A stretch of DNA of 64,000 nucleotides from Yoonia sp035117555 (GCF_035117555.1 NZ_JAYKPK010000004.1:296768-360767); one strand, 5' to 3'; counted from the stretch's first letter, positions 37,167-46,941 are shown. Numbers and translations are program-made. Notes: generated from the letters alone by a model not told the origin.

Positions 37167-38423
37167 ATGAATACAACGCCCCCTTTTGCCAAATTCGAAT
37201 GGATCATCGCCTGGCGCTATATCCGCGCCAAACGCGCCGAAGGCGGCGTCAGCGTGATGACCTGGATCAGCCTGATCGGCGTGACCCTTGCCGTATTCGC
37301 CCTGATCGCCACGCTGGCCGTGCGGTCAGGCTTTCGTGCCGAATTCGTCGATACGATTGTCGGTGCTGATGCCCATGTCACCGTGCAGCGCCCGCGCGAG
37401 GTGATCGCCGATTATGCAGAAATGTCCGACCGGATCATGCAGCTGGACGGTGTCGCCAGCGTCGCCCCTTTGATCCGTGGGCAGGCGATGGCGGCGGCCT
37501 TCGGGCAGATCGGTCTGGCGGATATTTACGGCATCCAGCTGGATGACCTGAAAGCCTCGCAGGCGATTGTGCAAAGCGAACGCACGATTGGCGATATCGA
37601 TGATCTGCCCAATGGCATCGCGCTGGGATCGGCGCTTGCGCAGAACCTTGGCTTGGGTCTGGGCGACCGGATCGAGATTACCACGCGGTCGGGGGCTGCC
37701 ACGCCGATGGGGCAATCGACACGGCGCAACGCCTATGAGGTCGTGTTCATCTTTTCCACTGGCCGCTATCAGATTGATGAGGTCCGCGCCTATCTGCCCT
37801 TTGATGTGGCGCAAAATATCTTCAACCGCGACGGTGTGGCTGATGAGCTGGATATCCGTCTGGATGACATCAACCAGTCAGAGGCGCTGAAACAGACCAT
37901 TGCCACCGCCGCCGGTGAGGGCATCTGGGCCTATAGCTGGCAGGACAGGGTCGGTCGCTTCCTGCGCGCGCTGACGATTGAAGATAATGTGATGTTCATC
38001 ATCCTGTCCATTCTGGTGCTGGTTGCCTCGATGAATATCATCAGCGGGCTGATCATGCTGGTCAAAAACAAGGGCCGCGATGTCGGCATCCTGCGCACCA
38101 TGGGCCTGACCGAAGGGTCGATTTTGCGGATTTTCTTCATCTGCGGCGCGGGGATTGGGACGATTGGCACGATCTTTGGCGTCGTGCTGGGATGTTTGTT
38201 CGCGATCTATGTCGACCAGATTTTCAGCCTTGTGAATTACATCTCGGGCGGTGGGGTGTGGGACCCGTCGATCCGGGGTCTCTATAATGTGCCGGCGGAA
38301 TTGCATCTGTCCGATGTGCTGAAAGCCGTGTCGCTGTCGCTGGGCCTGTCGTGGATCATCACGATTTTCCCCGCCCGCCGCGCCGCGCGGATGAACCCGG
38401 TCGAGGCGTTGCGCTATGAATGA
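37167..38423 (+). CDS. lipoprotein-releasing ABC transporter permease (LolC/LolE type)
   Basis: A 418-residue inner-membrane permease extracting lipoproteins from the inner membrane for LolA. It has an N-terminal helix (ISLIGVTLAVFALIATLAVRS), a large periplasmic MacB-like domain (about 50-265), then three helices in an FtsX domain (VMFIILSILVLVASMNIISG). Alphaproteobacteria usually have a single LolC/E-like (LolF) gene, so a one-letter choice is not justified. It overlaps lolD by 8 nt. Confidence 0.92.
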   Translation: MNTTPPFAKFEWIIAWRYIRAKRAEGGVSVMTWISLIGVTLAVFALIATLAVRSGFRAEFVDTIVGADAHVTVQRPREVIADYAEMSDRIMQLDGVASVAPLIRGQAMAAAFGQIGLADIYGIQLDDLKASQAIVQSERTIGDIDDLPNGIALGSALAQNLGLGLGDRIEITTRSGAATPMGQSTRRNAYEVVFIFSTGRYQIDEVRAYLPFDVAQNIFNRDGVADELDIRLDDINQSEALKQTIATAAGEGIWAYSWQDRVGRFLRALTIEDNVMFIILSILVLVASMNIISGLIMLVKNKGRDVGILRTMGLTEGSILRIFFICGAGIGTIGTIFGVVLGCLFAIYVDQIFSLVNYISGGGVWDPSIRGLYNVPAELHLSDVLKAVSLSLGLSWIITIFPARRAARMNPVEALRYE

Positions 38424-39099
38424 TGTCGTCCTGAGCCTGCATGACCTGTGCAAGACCTATAACGCGGGCAAACCCAATGAAGTGCGCGTGTTGCAGGGCA
38501 TCGACCTGCGCGTTGCGGCGGGTGAGGTTGTGGCCCTTGTCGCGCCGTCAGGTGCCGGGAAATCGACCTTACTGCATATCGCGGGCCTGCTCGATTCGCC
38601 CGATACCGGCACGGTCAGCATCGCCGGGACCGATATGACCCAGATGTCAGACCGCAAGCGCACGGCGGTGCGCCGGTCCAAGGTCGGGTTCATCTATCAA
38701 TTCCACCATCTGCTGCCGGAATTTTCGGCGCTGGAAAATATCGTGCTGCCGCAATTGGCCAATGGTGTCACCGAAAAGGCCGCCCATGCCCGCGCGCTGG
38801 AATTGCTGACCCATGTCGGCATCGCCGCACGTGCGGCGCATCGGCCTGCGGCCTTGTCGGGTGGCGAACAGCAGCGGGTGGCGTTCTGCCGGGCCTTGGC
38901 CAACAAACCGGCGCTGTTGCTGGCGGATGAACCGACCGGCAATCTGGACCCCGAAACCTCGGACATCGTGTTTGAAAACCTGATGTCGCTGGTGCGCGAC
39001 ACCGGGCTGGCGGCGGTGATCGCCACGCATAACCTTGACCTGGCAGCGCGGATGGATCGGCAGGTGCGGTTGCATCTTGGGGCCTTGGTCCCGGTCTAG
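38416..39099 (+). CDS. lolD: lipoprotein-releasing ABC transporter ATPase
   Basis: A 227-residue ATPase. Walker A APSGAGKSTL, Q-loop FIYQFHHLLPEFSALENI, signature LSGGEQQRVAFCRALAN and Walker B LLLADEPTGNLDPE. The QFHHLLPEF segment is characteristic of LolD. It is translationally coupled to the permease gene by overlap. Confidence 0.94.
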   Translation: MNDVVLSLHDLCKTYNAGKPNEVRVLQGIDLRVAAGEVVALVAPSGAGKSTLLHIAGLLDSPDTGTVSIAGTDMTQMSDRKRTAVRRSKVGFIYQFHHLLPEFSALENIVLPQLANGVTEKAAHARALELLTHVGIAARAAHRPAALSGGEQQRVAFCRALANKPALLLADEPTGNLDPETSDIVFENLMSLVRDTGLAAVIATHNLDLAARMDRQVRLHLGALVPV

Positions 39100-39244
39100 G
39101 CTTTCTGCGTCAGCAAAACGCCCGCCGCCCGCATGATCAGCCTGCCAGGGCGTATGGCAGACCTTTTGACATTTCATGCGGATATGATGTGGATCATGTC
39201 CATCCTGCGCCGGTTGCGCTAGGCTGCGCAAAACAAGGAGGCAG

Positions 39245-39634
39245 ATGATGCAGAAATTTATGATACTTGCGGTGCTGGCGCTGGCCGCTTGCGTGGACGA
39301 ACAGCCGGTGGATGGCCGCAGCGCCTATCTGGAAAACTGTGCCTCTTGTCATGCTGCGGATGGCACCGGTAACGGACCCGCCGCGCGCGGTTTGGGCGTG
39401 ATGCCGCCCGATCTGACGCAGATCAGCGCCCGCAATGGCGGCAGTTTCCCGCGTGATGCGGTGATGAGCACGATTGACGGCTATCAGGCCGGTGGCCATC
39501 TGTCCGGTGCGATGCCCGAATTCGGCGCTGGCGATCTGGGCGAGACGGTGATCGTGGAAAACAACGGGCTGGGCACGCCTGTGCCGCTGACGCTGCTGAT
39601 GCTGACGGATTATGTCGAAAGCCTGCAACGGTGA
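39245..39634 (+). CDS. c-type cytochrome lipoprotein
   Basis: A 129-residue exported haem protein. The lipobox LAAC gives an acylated Cys16. The haem motif CASCH is at residues 32-36, and candidate Met axial ligands are in GVMPPD and GAMPEFG. A start one codon later (ATG at 39248) is also possible. A single-haem cytochrome anchored to a membrane is expected; its redox partner is not apparent from neighbours. Confidence 0.88.
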   Translation: MMQKFMILAVLALAACVDEQPVDGRSAYLENCASCHAADGTGNGPAARGLGVMPPDLTQISARNGGSFPRDAVMSTIDGYQAGGHLSGAMPEFGAGDLGETVIVENNGLGTPVPLTLLMLTDYVESLQR

Positions 39635-39724
39635 GAATCCTGACAATCCTGTGACCGGCTGCACCTTTTGGCGCTTTGTTGACGTGGCTGTCGTAATCTG
39701 ATGCAGGTCAACAAGGAATTCATC

Positions 39725-40366
39725 ATGCGGTTGTCGCTGTCTTTCGTCTTTGCCATGATCATGGCGCTGCCTGCCCATGCCGGTCCGGTCAGTTTCGCGA
39801 CCGGCTGGCAGGAACAGCGCCTGTCGCTGTTCAGTTCGAATGATTACGGATTCGGCGAAAATCTGACGCTGTTGTCGGACGGATCGGTGTCCATCGCCTG
39901 GACCCGCGTCGCGCGTGACACTTGGGGCGCGCGGGCTGCGTCCTGGTCATGGCGCGTCGATCAATCGGTGCCTGCGACGGATCTGAGCGTGAAGGGCGGG
40001 GATGACCGCAATATCTCGCTCTATTTCGTGTTCGTGCCACAGGCGCTGGCGCCGGGGCTGGAAGGTGCGGGTATCCGCAGCCTCTTGGGTAACAGCGACG
40101 TGCGGATCATCCAATATGCCTGGGGCGGCAATCATCCGGCGGGTCAGGTGATCCCTTCGCCCTATGGCCCGCCAGGGCAGGGGGTGACGATTGCCTTGCG
40201 GCAGGCGGGGACCGGGGCCTTTGACGAAAACATCGATCTGGCGGCGGATTATGCGCGGGCCTTTGGCGGCGCGCCCGGTGCGTTGATCGGTCTGGCGGTG
40301 TCGGGCGACAGCGATGACACAAGCTCGGTCATTCGCGCATCTTTGGGCAACCTGGTGTTGCGGTGA
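39725..40366 (+). CDS. DUF3047 exported protein
   Basis: A 213-residue periplasmic protein. The signal peptide RLSLSFVFAMIMALPAHAG starts at the ATG at 39725. The mature domain has WSWRVDQSVPATDLSVKGGDDR and YFVFVPQALAPG, followed by IQYAWGGNHPAGQ, the hallmark blocks of DUF3047. The fold is probably a beta-jelly-roll-like binding domain, and the function is unknown. It is convergent with the HI0933-type gene. Confidence 0.82.
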   Translation: MRLSLSFVFAMIMALPAHAGPVSFATGWQEQRLSLFSSNDYGFGENLTLLSDGSVSIAWTRVARDTWGARAASWSWRVDQSVPATDLSVKGGDDRNISLYFVFVPQALAPGLEGAGIRSLLGNSDVRIIQYAWGGNHPAGQVIPSPYGPPGQGVTIALRQAGTGAFDENIDLAADYARAFGGAPGALIGLAVSGDSDDTSSVIRASLGNLVLR

Positions 40367-40373
40367 CCCGCCC

Positions 40374-41552
40374 TTACCTCTGCCTGATCGCCTGACCTGC
40401 GGCCCAGCCCGATGACCACGCCCATTGGAAATTATACCCGCCGAGCCAGCCTGTGACATCGACACATTCGCCGATGAAATAAAGCTGCGGCAGGGCTGTC
40501 GCGGCCATCGTCCGCGATGACAAAGCGGCGGTATCGACGCCACCCAAGGTGACTTCGGCGGTGCGATAGCCTTCTGACCCTGTCGGCGTGACCTGCCAAT
40601 CTTGCAGATCGGCACAAAGGGCGGTGAGCCGTTTGTCGCTCTGGTCAGCCATGTTGCCTGTCAGATCGAACACGTCGGCCAGATAATCCACCAGCCGACC
40701 GGGCAGGTAAAGCGATAGGATCGTTGTCAGCGCCTTGCGCGGATCGCTCTGCCGATGGGCTTGCAGCGTGCCGAAAAGATCGGTGCCGGGGGTCAGGTTG
40801 AGGCTGATCGCCGCGCCCTCCTGCCAATAGGAGGAGGCTTGCAGCACCGCAGGGCCGGACAACCCGCGATGGGTGAACAGCAAGCCTTCCTCAAATCCGG
40901 TGCCATTGGCCGTGACCCGCGCTTGCGTGGCGACACCGGCGAGCGGTTTGAAGCGGTCATCGCCAAAAGTCAGCGGCACCAAACCGGGACGCGGGGTGAT
41001 GACAGGCAGGCTGAATTGCTCGGCCACCTGATAGGCAAGGCCAGTCGCGCCCATCTTGGGGATCGATTTGCCGCCGCTCGCCATGACCAGATGGCGCGCT
41101 GTCACGGTCACAGCACGGTCCTGCCGGGTCAGGCTGACCACAAAATCCACACCATCATGGCGGATCTCGCCCACATGGGTCTGCAACCAAAGCTGCGCGC
41201 CGGCACGCTCCATCTCTGCCCGCAGCATCGTCACAATGTCTTTGGCGGAGGTATCGCAGAACAATTGCCCCAGCGTCTTTTCATGCCAGGCGATGCCATG
41301 CGCTTCGACCAGCGCAAGGAAATCCCATTGCGTATAGCGCCCGAGCGCTGATTTCGCGAAATGCCGGTTTTGGGTGATGAATTTCTCAGGCCCGGTGTGC
41401 ATATTGGTGAAATTGCACCGTCCGCCGCCCGAAATGCGAATTTTTTCACCCGCTGCGCGGGCATGGTCCACGACCAGCACGCCAGGCCCCGCTTGGGCGG
41501 CGCACATCATGCCGGCGGCACCCGCACCGATGATCAAGGTTTGCACTTTCAT
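40374..41552 (-). CDS. HI0933/YhiN-family FAD-dependent oxidoreductase
   Basis: A 392-residue flavoprotein. The Rossmann motif LIIGAGAAGMMCAAQ is at the N-terminus and GGGRCNFTNMH, the family signature, at about residues 49-59. The C-terminus contains FIGECVDVTGWLGGYNFQWAWSSG, which closes the FAD site. The ATG at 41552 is chosen to start the Rossmann strand. The reaction is unknown. It is divergent from ftsW. Confidence 0.9.
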   Translation of the reverse strand: MKVQTLIIGAGAAGMMCAAQAGPGVLVVDHARAAGEKIRISGGGRCNFTNMHTGPEKFITQNRHFAKSALGRYTQWDFLALVEAHGIAWHEKTLGQLFCDTSAKDIVTMLRAEMERAGAQLWLQTHVGEIRHDGVDFVVSLTRQDRAVTVTARHLVMASGGKSIPKMGATGLAYQVAEQFSLPVITPRPGLVPLTFGDDRFKPLAGVATQARVTANGTGFEEGLLFTHRGLSGPAVLQASSYWQEGAAISLNLTPGTDLFGTLQAHRQSDPRKALTTILSLYLPGRLVDYLADVFDLTGNMADQSDKRLTALCADLQDWQVTPTGSEGYRTAEVTLGGVDTAALSSRTMAATALPQLYFIGECVDVTGWLGGYNFQWAWSSGWAAGQAIRQR

Positions 41553-41680
41553 ACCGGCGATGTGGCGCGGATCAGCCTGCAAGGCAAGGGCGCAGATTTC
41601 CAGTAGAATCGCGCGCCAAGCCAGTCTATGGTTGCATCAGACCCGGACAACGGGCGGTTGAGGCAAATTGGCGGTGATCC

Positions 41681-42850
41681 ATGACGGAAATGGTCTATGG
41701 TGCGGTCCCGGTGCGATCCGGCGACCCGGTTCTTCCACGATGGTGGCGGACGATTGATAAATGGACTTTGTCCTGCGTGCTGGTCCTGTTCGGGATCGGG
41801 CTGATGCTGGGCCTTGCCGCGTCACCGCCGCTTGCGGCGCGCAATGGGCTGGAGCCGTTCCATTATGTGATCCGGCAATGTATCTTTGGCGGCGCGGCGA
41901 TTTTCGTGATGATCATCGTGTCGATGATGTCGCCGACGATGGTGCGCAGGCTGGCGATCCTTGGGTTTCTGGGGGCTTTCGTCTCGCTCGCCTTTCTGCC
42001 GATTTTTGGGACGGATTTCGGCAAAGGTGCGACACGCTGGTATTCGCTGGGGTTTGCATCGGTGCAGCCGTCAGAATTCCTCAAGCCCGGTTTCATCGTC
42101 ATGGCTGCTTGGCTGCTGGCTGCGTCAAGCCAGATCGGTGGCCCACCCGGCAAGCTTTATTCCTTTGTCCTGACCATGGCGATCACCATGATGCTGGCCT
42201 TGCAGCCGGATTTCGGACAGGCGGCCTTGATCATGTTTTCATGGGGTGTGATGTATTTCGTCGCTGGCGCGCCGATGACCTTGCTGATCGGCATGGCAGG
42301 GGCGGCCTTTTTTGCGGGCACAATCTTCTATGCCAATTCCGAACATTTCGCGCGCCGTATCGATGGTTTCCTGTCGCCTGATCTGGACCCGACAACCCAG
42401 CTGGGCTTTGCCACCAATGCGATCCGCGAAGGCGGGTTCTTCGGTGTCGGCGTCGGCGAAGGTCAGGTGAAATGGTCGCTGCCGGATGCGCATACCGATT
42501 TCATCATCGCCGTCGCGGCCGAGGAATACGGGCTGGTCTGTGTCGTCATCATTCTGGCGCTCTATGCGACCATCGTCGTGGGGTCCTTGCTGCGGCTGAT
42601 GAAAGAACGTGATCCTTTCATCCGGCTGGCAGGCACTGGCCTCGCTTGTATCTTTGGCGCGCAGGCGATGATCAACATGGGTGTCGCGGTGCGGTTGCTG
42701 CCCGCCAAAGGCATGACTTTGCCATTCGTGTCCTATGGCGGCTCGTCGTTGATCGCGGGTGGCATTGCTGTCGGCATGCTGCTGGCCTTCACCCGCAGCC
42801 GTCCGCAAGGCGAGATGGGCGATATCCTGTTGCGGCGGGCCAACAGATGA
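41681..42850 (+). CDS. ftsW: septal peptidoglycan polymerase FtsW
   Basis: A 389-residue SEDS-family glycosyltransferase with about ten helices. Conserved blocks are KGATRWYSLGFASVQPSEFLKP, shown in part, QPDFGQAALI (catalytic-site Asp region) and SLPDAHTDFIIAVAAEE. The C-terminus contains FVSYGGSSLIAGGIAVGMLL. It is the first gene of the dcw run here; murF/mraY/murD are not in the window. It overlaps murG by 4 nt. Confidence 0.94.
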   Translation: MTEMVYGAVPVRSGDPVLPRWWRTIDKWTLSCVLVLFGIGLMLGLAASPPLAARNGLEPFHYVIRQCIFGGAAIFVMIIVSMMSPTMVRRLAILGFLGAFVSLAFLPIFGTDFGKGATRWYSLGFASVQPSEFLKPGFIVMAAWLLAASSQIGGPPGKLYSFVLTMAITMMLALQPDFGQAALIMFSWGVMYFVAGAPMTLLIGMAGAAFFAGTIFYANSEHFARRIDGFLSPDLDPTTQLGFATNAIREGGFFGVGVGEGQVKWSLPDAHTDFIIAVAAEEYGLVCVVIILALYATIVVGSLLRLMKERDPFIRLAGTGLACIFGAQAMINMGVAVRLLPAKGMTLPFVSYGGSSLIAGGIAVGMLLAFTRSRPQGEMGDILLRRANR

Positions 42851-43944
42851 AAGCGCCATTGCTGATCATCGCCGCTGGTGGCACCGGCGGGCATATGTTT
42901 CCGGCGCAGGCCTTGGCCGAGGCGATGCTGGCACGTGGCTGGCGGGTGAAACTGTCCACCGATGCGCGCGGCGCGCGCTATGCGGGTGGCTTTCCGCCAG
43001 AGGTTGAGGTGACAACAGTCGGCAGCGCCACCTTTGCGCGCGGCGGGGCTGCGGCAAAACTGGCCGTGCCGTTCCGCATTCTGGGCGGCGTTGCTGCCGC
43101 CAAATGGCGGATGCTGCTGGACCGGCCTGCGGTGGTCGTGGGCTTTGGCGGCTATCCCGCGATCCCCGCGATGTCCGCCGCCTGGGCCTTGCGCATCCCC
43201 CGGATGATCCATGAACAAAACGGCGTGCTGGGCCGGGTCAATCAGATCTTTGCCAAACGGGTCGATCAGGTCGCTTGCGGCACATGGCCCACCGATTTGC
43301 CCGAAGGGGTGACTGGCATCCACACCGGCAACCCGGTGCGCAAGGCGGTGCTGGCCAAGGCGGGCGCGCCCTATATCGCGCCGGGGGATTATCCGATGGC
43401 GCTGCTGGTGCTGGGCGGATCGCAGGGCGCGCGGATCATGTCCGATGTGGTGCCTGCCGCCATCGCCGCCTTGCCTGACGCCTTGCGGGACAATATCCGC
43501 GTCAGCCATCAGGCGCGGGCCGAAGATATGGACCGCGTCGCGCAGTTTTATGCCGATGCCGGGGTCTCGGCGGATGTGCAGACGTTCTTTACCGATATCC
43601 CAGCACGGATGAGCGAGGCGCAATTGGTGATCTCGCGCTCTGGTGCGTCCACCGTCGCCGATGTCAGCGTGATCGGGCGGCCCGCGATTTGGGTGCCTTT
43701 CGCCGCCGCCGTGCGCGATGAACAGACCGCGAATGCCCGCCAATTGGTCGAAGCCGGGGCATCGCTGATGATGACGGAACCGCAATTTACCGTGCCGAAC
43801 CTGACCATGGCGCTGCAAAGCCTGCTGACAGACGGCGGTCTGGCAACGGATATGGCGAATAAAGCCGTCGCCTGCAGCACCCCGGACGCGACGGAGCGGC
43901 TTGTGCAATTGGTCGAAACTCTGGCAGAGGCGCGCAAGACATGA
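42847..43944 (+). CDS. murG: lipid II synthase MurG
   Basis: A 365-residue GT28 glycosyltransferase adding GlcNAc to lipid I. The N-terminal G-loop is AAGGTGGHMFPAQALAEA and the second HEQNGVLGRVNQIFAKR. The UDP-GlcNAc site includes LGGSQGARIMSDVVP and SRSGASTVADVSVIGRP. It starts within the ftsW stop (ATGA) and overlaps murC by 4 nt. Confidence 0.95.
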   Translation: MKAPLLIIAAGGTGGHMFPAQALAEAMLARGWRVKLSTDARGARYAGGFPPEVEVTTVGSATFARGGAAAKLAVPFRILGGVAAAKWRMLLDRPAVVVGFGGYPAIPAMSAAWALRIPRMIHEQNGVLGRVNQIFAKRVDQVACGTWPTDLPEGVTGIHTGNPVRKAVLAKAGAPYIAPGDYPMALLVLGGSQGARIMSDVVPAAIAALPDALRDNIRVSHQARAEDMDRVAQFYADAGVSADVQTFFTDIPARMSEAQLVISRSGASTVADVSVIGRPAIWVPFAAAVRDEQTANARQLVEAGASLMMTEPQFTVPNLTMALQSLLTDGGLATDMANKAVACSTPDATERLVQLVETLAEARKT

Positions 43945-45359
43945 TGGATGGGACGACGAAAATGAATGCTGCAACCAAACTGCCCCTTGATATCGGCCCA
44001 ATCCATTTCGTCGGCATCGGCGGCATTGGCATGTCCGGCATTGCCGAGGTCTTGCTGAACCACGGCTACCGCGTGCAGGGCTCGGACCTGAAAGCAACCA
44101 AGATCACCGACCGGCTGAAAGCCTTGGGTGCGGTTATTTTCGAAGGCCAGCAGGCCGATAATCTGGAGGGGGCAGAGGTTGTCGTGATTTCCTCCGCCAT
44201 CAAAACTGGCAATCCCGAACTGGACGCCGCCCGCGCCAAGGGCCTGCCTGTCGTGCGCCGCGCTGAAATGCTGGCCGAACTGATGCGCCTGAAATCCAAC
44301 GTTGCCGTTGCGGGCACCCATGGCAAGACGACGACGACGACGATGGTCGCCGCCCTCTTGGATGAAGGCGATATCGACCCCACGGTGATCAATGGCGGGA
44401 TCATCCACGCCTATGGATCGAACGCAAGGATGGGGCAGGGCGAATGGATGGTGGTCGAGGCGGATGAAAGCGACGGCACATTCAACCGCCTGCCCGCAAC
44501 GATTGCGATTGTCACCAATATCGACCCCGAACATATGGAACATTGGGGGACCATCGAAAACCTGCGCAAAGGGTTTTACGATTTTGTGTCCAACATCCCG
44601 TTCTATGGCCTCGCCGTCTGCTGCACCGACCACCCAGAGGTGCAGGCGCTGGTGGGCCGGATCACCGACCGGCGTGTGGTGACCTTCGGCTTTAACGCGC
44701 AGGCCGATGTGCGCGCGATCAACCTGACCTATCAGGCGGGTATCGCGCATTTCGATATCGCGCTGCAGGCCGAAGATAGCGTGATTGAAGGCTGCGAATT
44801 GCCGATGCCGGGGGATCATAACGTCTCCAACGCTTTGGCCGCTGTCGCTGTGGCGCGGCATCTGGGGCTGAAGAAAGACCAGATCAAAGCCGCGCTGAAG
44901 GCTTTCGGTGGCGTGAACCGTCGTTTCACCAAAGTGGGCGAGGTCAATGGCGTGACCATCATCGACGATTACGGTCACCACCCCGTCGAGATTGCCGCCG
45001 TGCTGCGCGCCGCGCGTCAGGCCACCACAGGCCGCGTGATCGCCGTGCATCAGCCGCACCGCTACAGCCGGTTGTCGCATCATTTCGAGGATTTCTGCAC
45101 CTGTTTCAACGATGCCGATGTCGTCGGCATCTCTGAAGTCTATGCCGCCGGCGAAGACCCGATTGCCGGTGCCAGCCATGCCGATCTGGTCGCGGGCCTG
45201 ATCCGGCATGGCCACCGCCATGCGCGGATCGTGAATTCCGAGGATGATCTGGAACGTCTGGTGCGCGAACAGGCGAAACCGGGCGATATGGTGGTCTGTC
45301 TGGGTGCAGGCACGATCAGCGCCTGGGCGAATGCACTGCCCGCACGGTTGCAGGGGTAG
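43941..45359 (+). CDS. murC: UDP-N-acetylmuramate-L-alanine ligase
   Basis: A 472-residue Mur ligase. The N-terminal Rossmann motif is HFVGIGGIGMSGIAEVL, the ATP loop VAGTHGKTTTTTM and the Mg/carbamyl region EADESDGTFNRLPATIAIVT, shown in part. The late motif is DDYGHHPVEIAAVL. The ATG at 43941 overlaps the murG stop; a second ATG at 43962 (MNAATKLPLD) is also possible. Confidence 0.95.
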   Translation: MMDGTTKMNAATKLPLDIGPIHFVGIGGIGMSGIAEVLLNHGYRVQGSDLKATKITDRLKALGAVIFEGQQADNLEGAEVVVISSAIKTGNPELDAARAKGLPVVRRAEMLAELMRLKSNVAVAGTHGKTTTTTMVAALLDEGDIDPTVINGGIIHAYGSNARMGQGEWMVVEADESDGTFNRLPATIAIVTNIDPEHMEHWGTIENLRKGFYDFVSNIPFYGLAVCCTDHPEVQALVGRITDRRVVTFGFNAQADVRAINLTYQAGIAHFDIALQAEDSVIEGCELPMPGDHNVSNALAAVAVARHLGLKKDQIKAALKAFGGVNRRFTKVGEVNGVTIIDDYGHHPVEIAAVLRAARQATTGRVIAVHQPHRYSRLSHHFEDFCTCFNDADVVGISEVYAAGEDPIAGASHADLVAGLIRHGHRHARIVNSEDDLERLVREQAKPGDMVVCLGAGTISAWANALPARLQG

Positions 45360-45401
45360 GGTGACAGCGGCGCGATCAGACGACATCGACCGGGGGCATT
45401 G

Positions 45402-45686
45402 ATGGCCATCGTCATCCTCATGGCCTTTTGCGCTTTGGTGCCGTTTTTTACCCTTGTCCGGCTGGCCCGCGCGGGGCAATTCGGGCTGGTGGTGACGGTC
45501 TTATCGCTGCTGGGCGCTGCGGCGGTCATCCTTGCCTATGCCACCGGTAAGCCCCTTGGCATTGATCCGGTGCAGGCGATGGCGATCTTGTTGCTGGCTT
45601 TGGTGCCGGCCCTGATCGGTGGCGTGGCGGGGGCGTTGTTGGGCAAGCTTTTGCGCAACCGCGATGACAGCAGGGCTGGAAAGTGA
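45402..45686 (+). CDS. small membrane protein between murC and murB (first)
   Basis: A 94-residue protein with three hydrophobic segments (VILMAFCALVPFFTLV, LVVTVLSLLGAAAVILAY, MAILLLALVPALIGGVAG) and a basic C-terminus. I do not recognise a family. Many Rhodobacteraceae carry a small membrane gene at this position, but this sequence does not look like the usual DUF2484 protein. The start is the ATG at 45402; a TTG just upstream is less likely. Confidence 0.65.
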   Translation: MAIVILMAFCALVPFFTLVRLARAGQFGLVVTVLSLLGAAAVILAYATGKPLGIDPVQAMAILLLALVPALIGGVAGALLGKLLRNRDDSRAGK

Positions 45687-45719
45687 AAGAGTGAAGACCT
45701 CTCATCTACGGGGAAGCTG

Positions 45720-46010
45720 ATGCTGTCTGAAAGCACGATGATGATTGTCACGCCGGTTCTGGCCTTTGTTTTCGCGGCTGCTCTGGCATATGGGCTGGGG
45801 CGGATTAAAACCCGCCTTGGGCTTTGGGCGCTGGCTGTCCTGTGGTTGGTTTTTACCGGGGTGATGAGTATTGGTGCGGCGACGATCAATGGCTGGGACG
45901 GTGTGTTCTACATGCTCGGCCTGATCCTTGTTTCAGTACCTGCCGCACTGGGCGCATTGCTGGGTGGCAGCTTTGGGTGGCAACGAAAGGAAAAAACATC
46001 GCATGTCTGA
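45720..46010 (+). CDS. small membrane protein between murC and murB (second)
   Basis: A 96-residue protein with three hydrophobic segments (IVTPVLAFVFAAALAYG, LWALAVLWLVFTGVMSIGA, GLILVSVPAALGALLGGSF) and a basic tail. It resembles the preceding 94-residue protein in layout (three helices, Gly-rich end) though not clearly in sequence. It overlaps murB by 8 nt, implying translational coupling. The family is unrecognised. Confidence 0.65.
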   Translation: MLSESTMMIVTPVLAFVFAAALAYGLGRIKTRLGLWALAVLWLVFTGVMSIGAATINGWDGVFYMLGLILVSVPAALGALLGGSFGWQRKEKTSHV

Positions 46011-46941
46011 CCTTCCCCCCGTCCGGGGCACTTTGACCCCGCAACGCCCTTTGGCGGATCTGACATGGATGCGCGTCGGTGGTCCGGCAGAGATGTTGTT
46101 CCAGCCTGCTGATGTGGATGATCTGGCGGATTTTCTGTCCGCGCTTGATCCCGCAATCCCTGTCTTTCCGATGGGCGTTGGCAGCAATCTGATCGTGCGC
46201 GATGGCGGCATCCCCGGCGTCGTGATCCGGCTGGGGCGTGGGTTCAACAGCATCGCGATTGAGGGCAGCAGGGTCATCGCAGGGGCGGCAGCGCTTGACG
46301 CCCATGTCGCGCGGCGCGCGGCAGAGGCGGGGCTGGATCTGACCTTTCTGCGCACCATTCCCGGCACGATCGGCGGGGCGGTGCGGATGAATGCGGGATG
46401 TTACGGTGCTTATGTGGCCGATGTTCTGACATCGGTGACGGTGATGGCGCGCAACGGCGCAATCAGTGAGGTGCCCGCCGCCGATCTGCAACTGGCGTAT
46501 CGGCAAAGCAACCTGCCTGACGGTGCGGTGATCCTTGCCGCGACCTTTACGGCGCCTGCGGGCGATCCCGATGCGCTTGCCGCGCGGATGGACGATCAAC
46601 TGGCCAAGCGTGATGCGACCCAGCCGACCAAGGACCGCACCGCAGGGTCCACTTTCCGCAATCCGGCGGGGTTTTCCTCCACCGGGCGCGCCGATGATAC
46701 CCATGAATTGAAGGCCTGGGCGGTCATTGATGCGGCTGGAATGCGCGGCGCAAGCCTTGGCGGTGCGGTGATGAACACCAAACATCCCAATTTTCTGACC
46801 AATGCCGGTGGGGCGAGTGCCGCCGATCTGGAAGATCTGGGTGAATTGGTGCGGAAAAAGGTTTACGATTCCCAAGGGATCACGCTACAATGGGAAATTA
46901 TGCGGGTCGGTGTGCGTAACGCCGAAACATCCGCAGAATAA
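46003..46941 (+). CDS. murB: UDP-N-acetylenolpyruvoylglucosamine reductase
   Basis: A 312-residue FAD enzyme making UDP-MurNAc. FAD-binding segments are TWMRVGGPAEMLF, FPMGVGSNLIVRDGG and GTIGGAVRMNAGCYGAY. The C-terminal AGSTFRNP carries the proton-donor Ser region, with the type I-like KHPNFLTNAGGASAADL following. The ATG at 46003 begins the conserved region and lies inside the preceding small gene. Confidence 0.95.
   Translation: MSDLPPVRGTLTPQRPLADLTWMRVGGPAEMLFQPADVDDLADFLSALDPAIPVFPMGVGSNLIVRDGGIPGVVIRLGRGFNSIAIEGSRVIAGAAALDAHVARRAAEAGLDLTFLRTIPGTIGGAVRMNAGCYGAYVADVLTSVTVMARNGAISEVPAADLQLAYRQSNLPDGAVILAATFTAPAGDPDALAARMDDQLAKRDATQPTKDRTAGSTFRNPAGFSSTGRADDTHELKAWAVIDAAGMRGASLGGAVMNTKHPNFLTNAGGASAADLEDLGELVRKKVYDSQGITLQWEIMRVGVRNAETSAE

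Noticed and set aside
43548..45479. A 643-codon minus-strand open frame opposite murG and murC
   Set aside because: It spans two genes with clear Mur-ligase and GT28 motifs on the plus strand; the composition is that of antisense GC-rich sequence.
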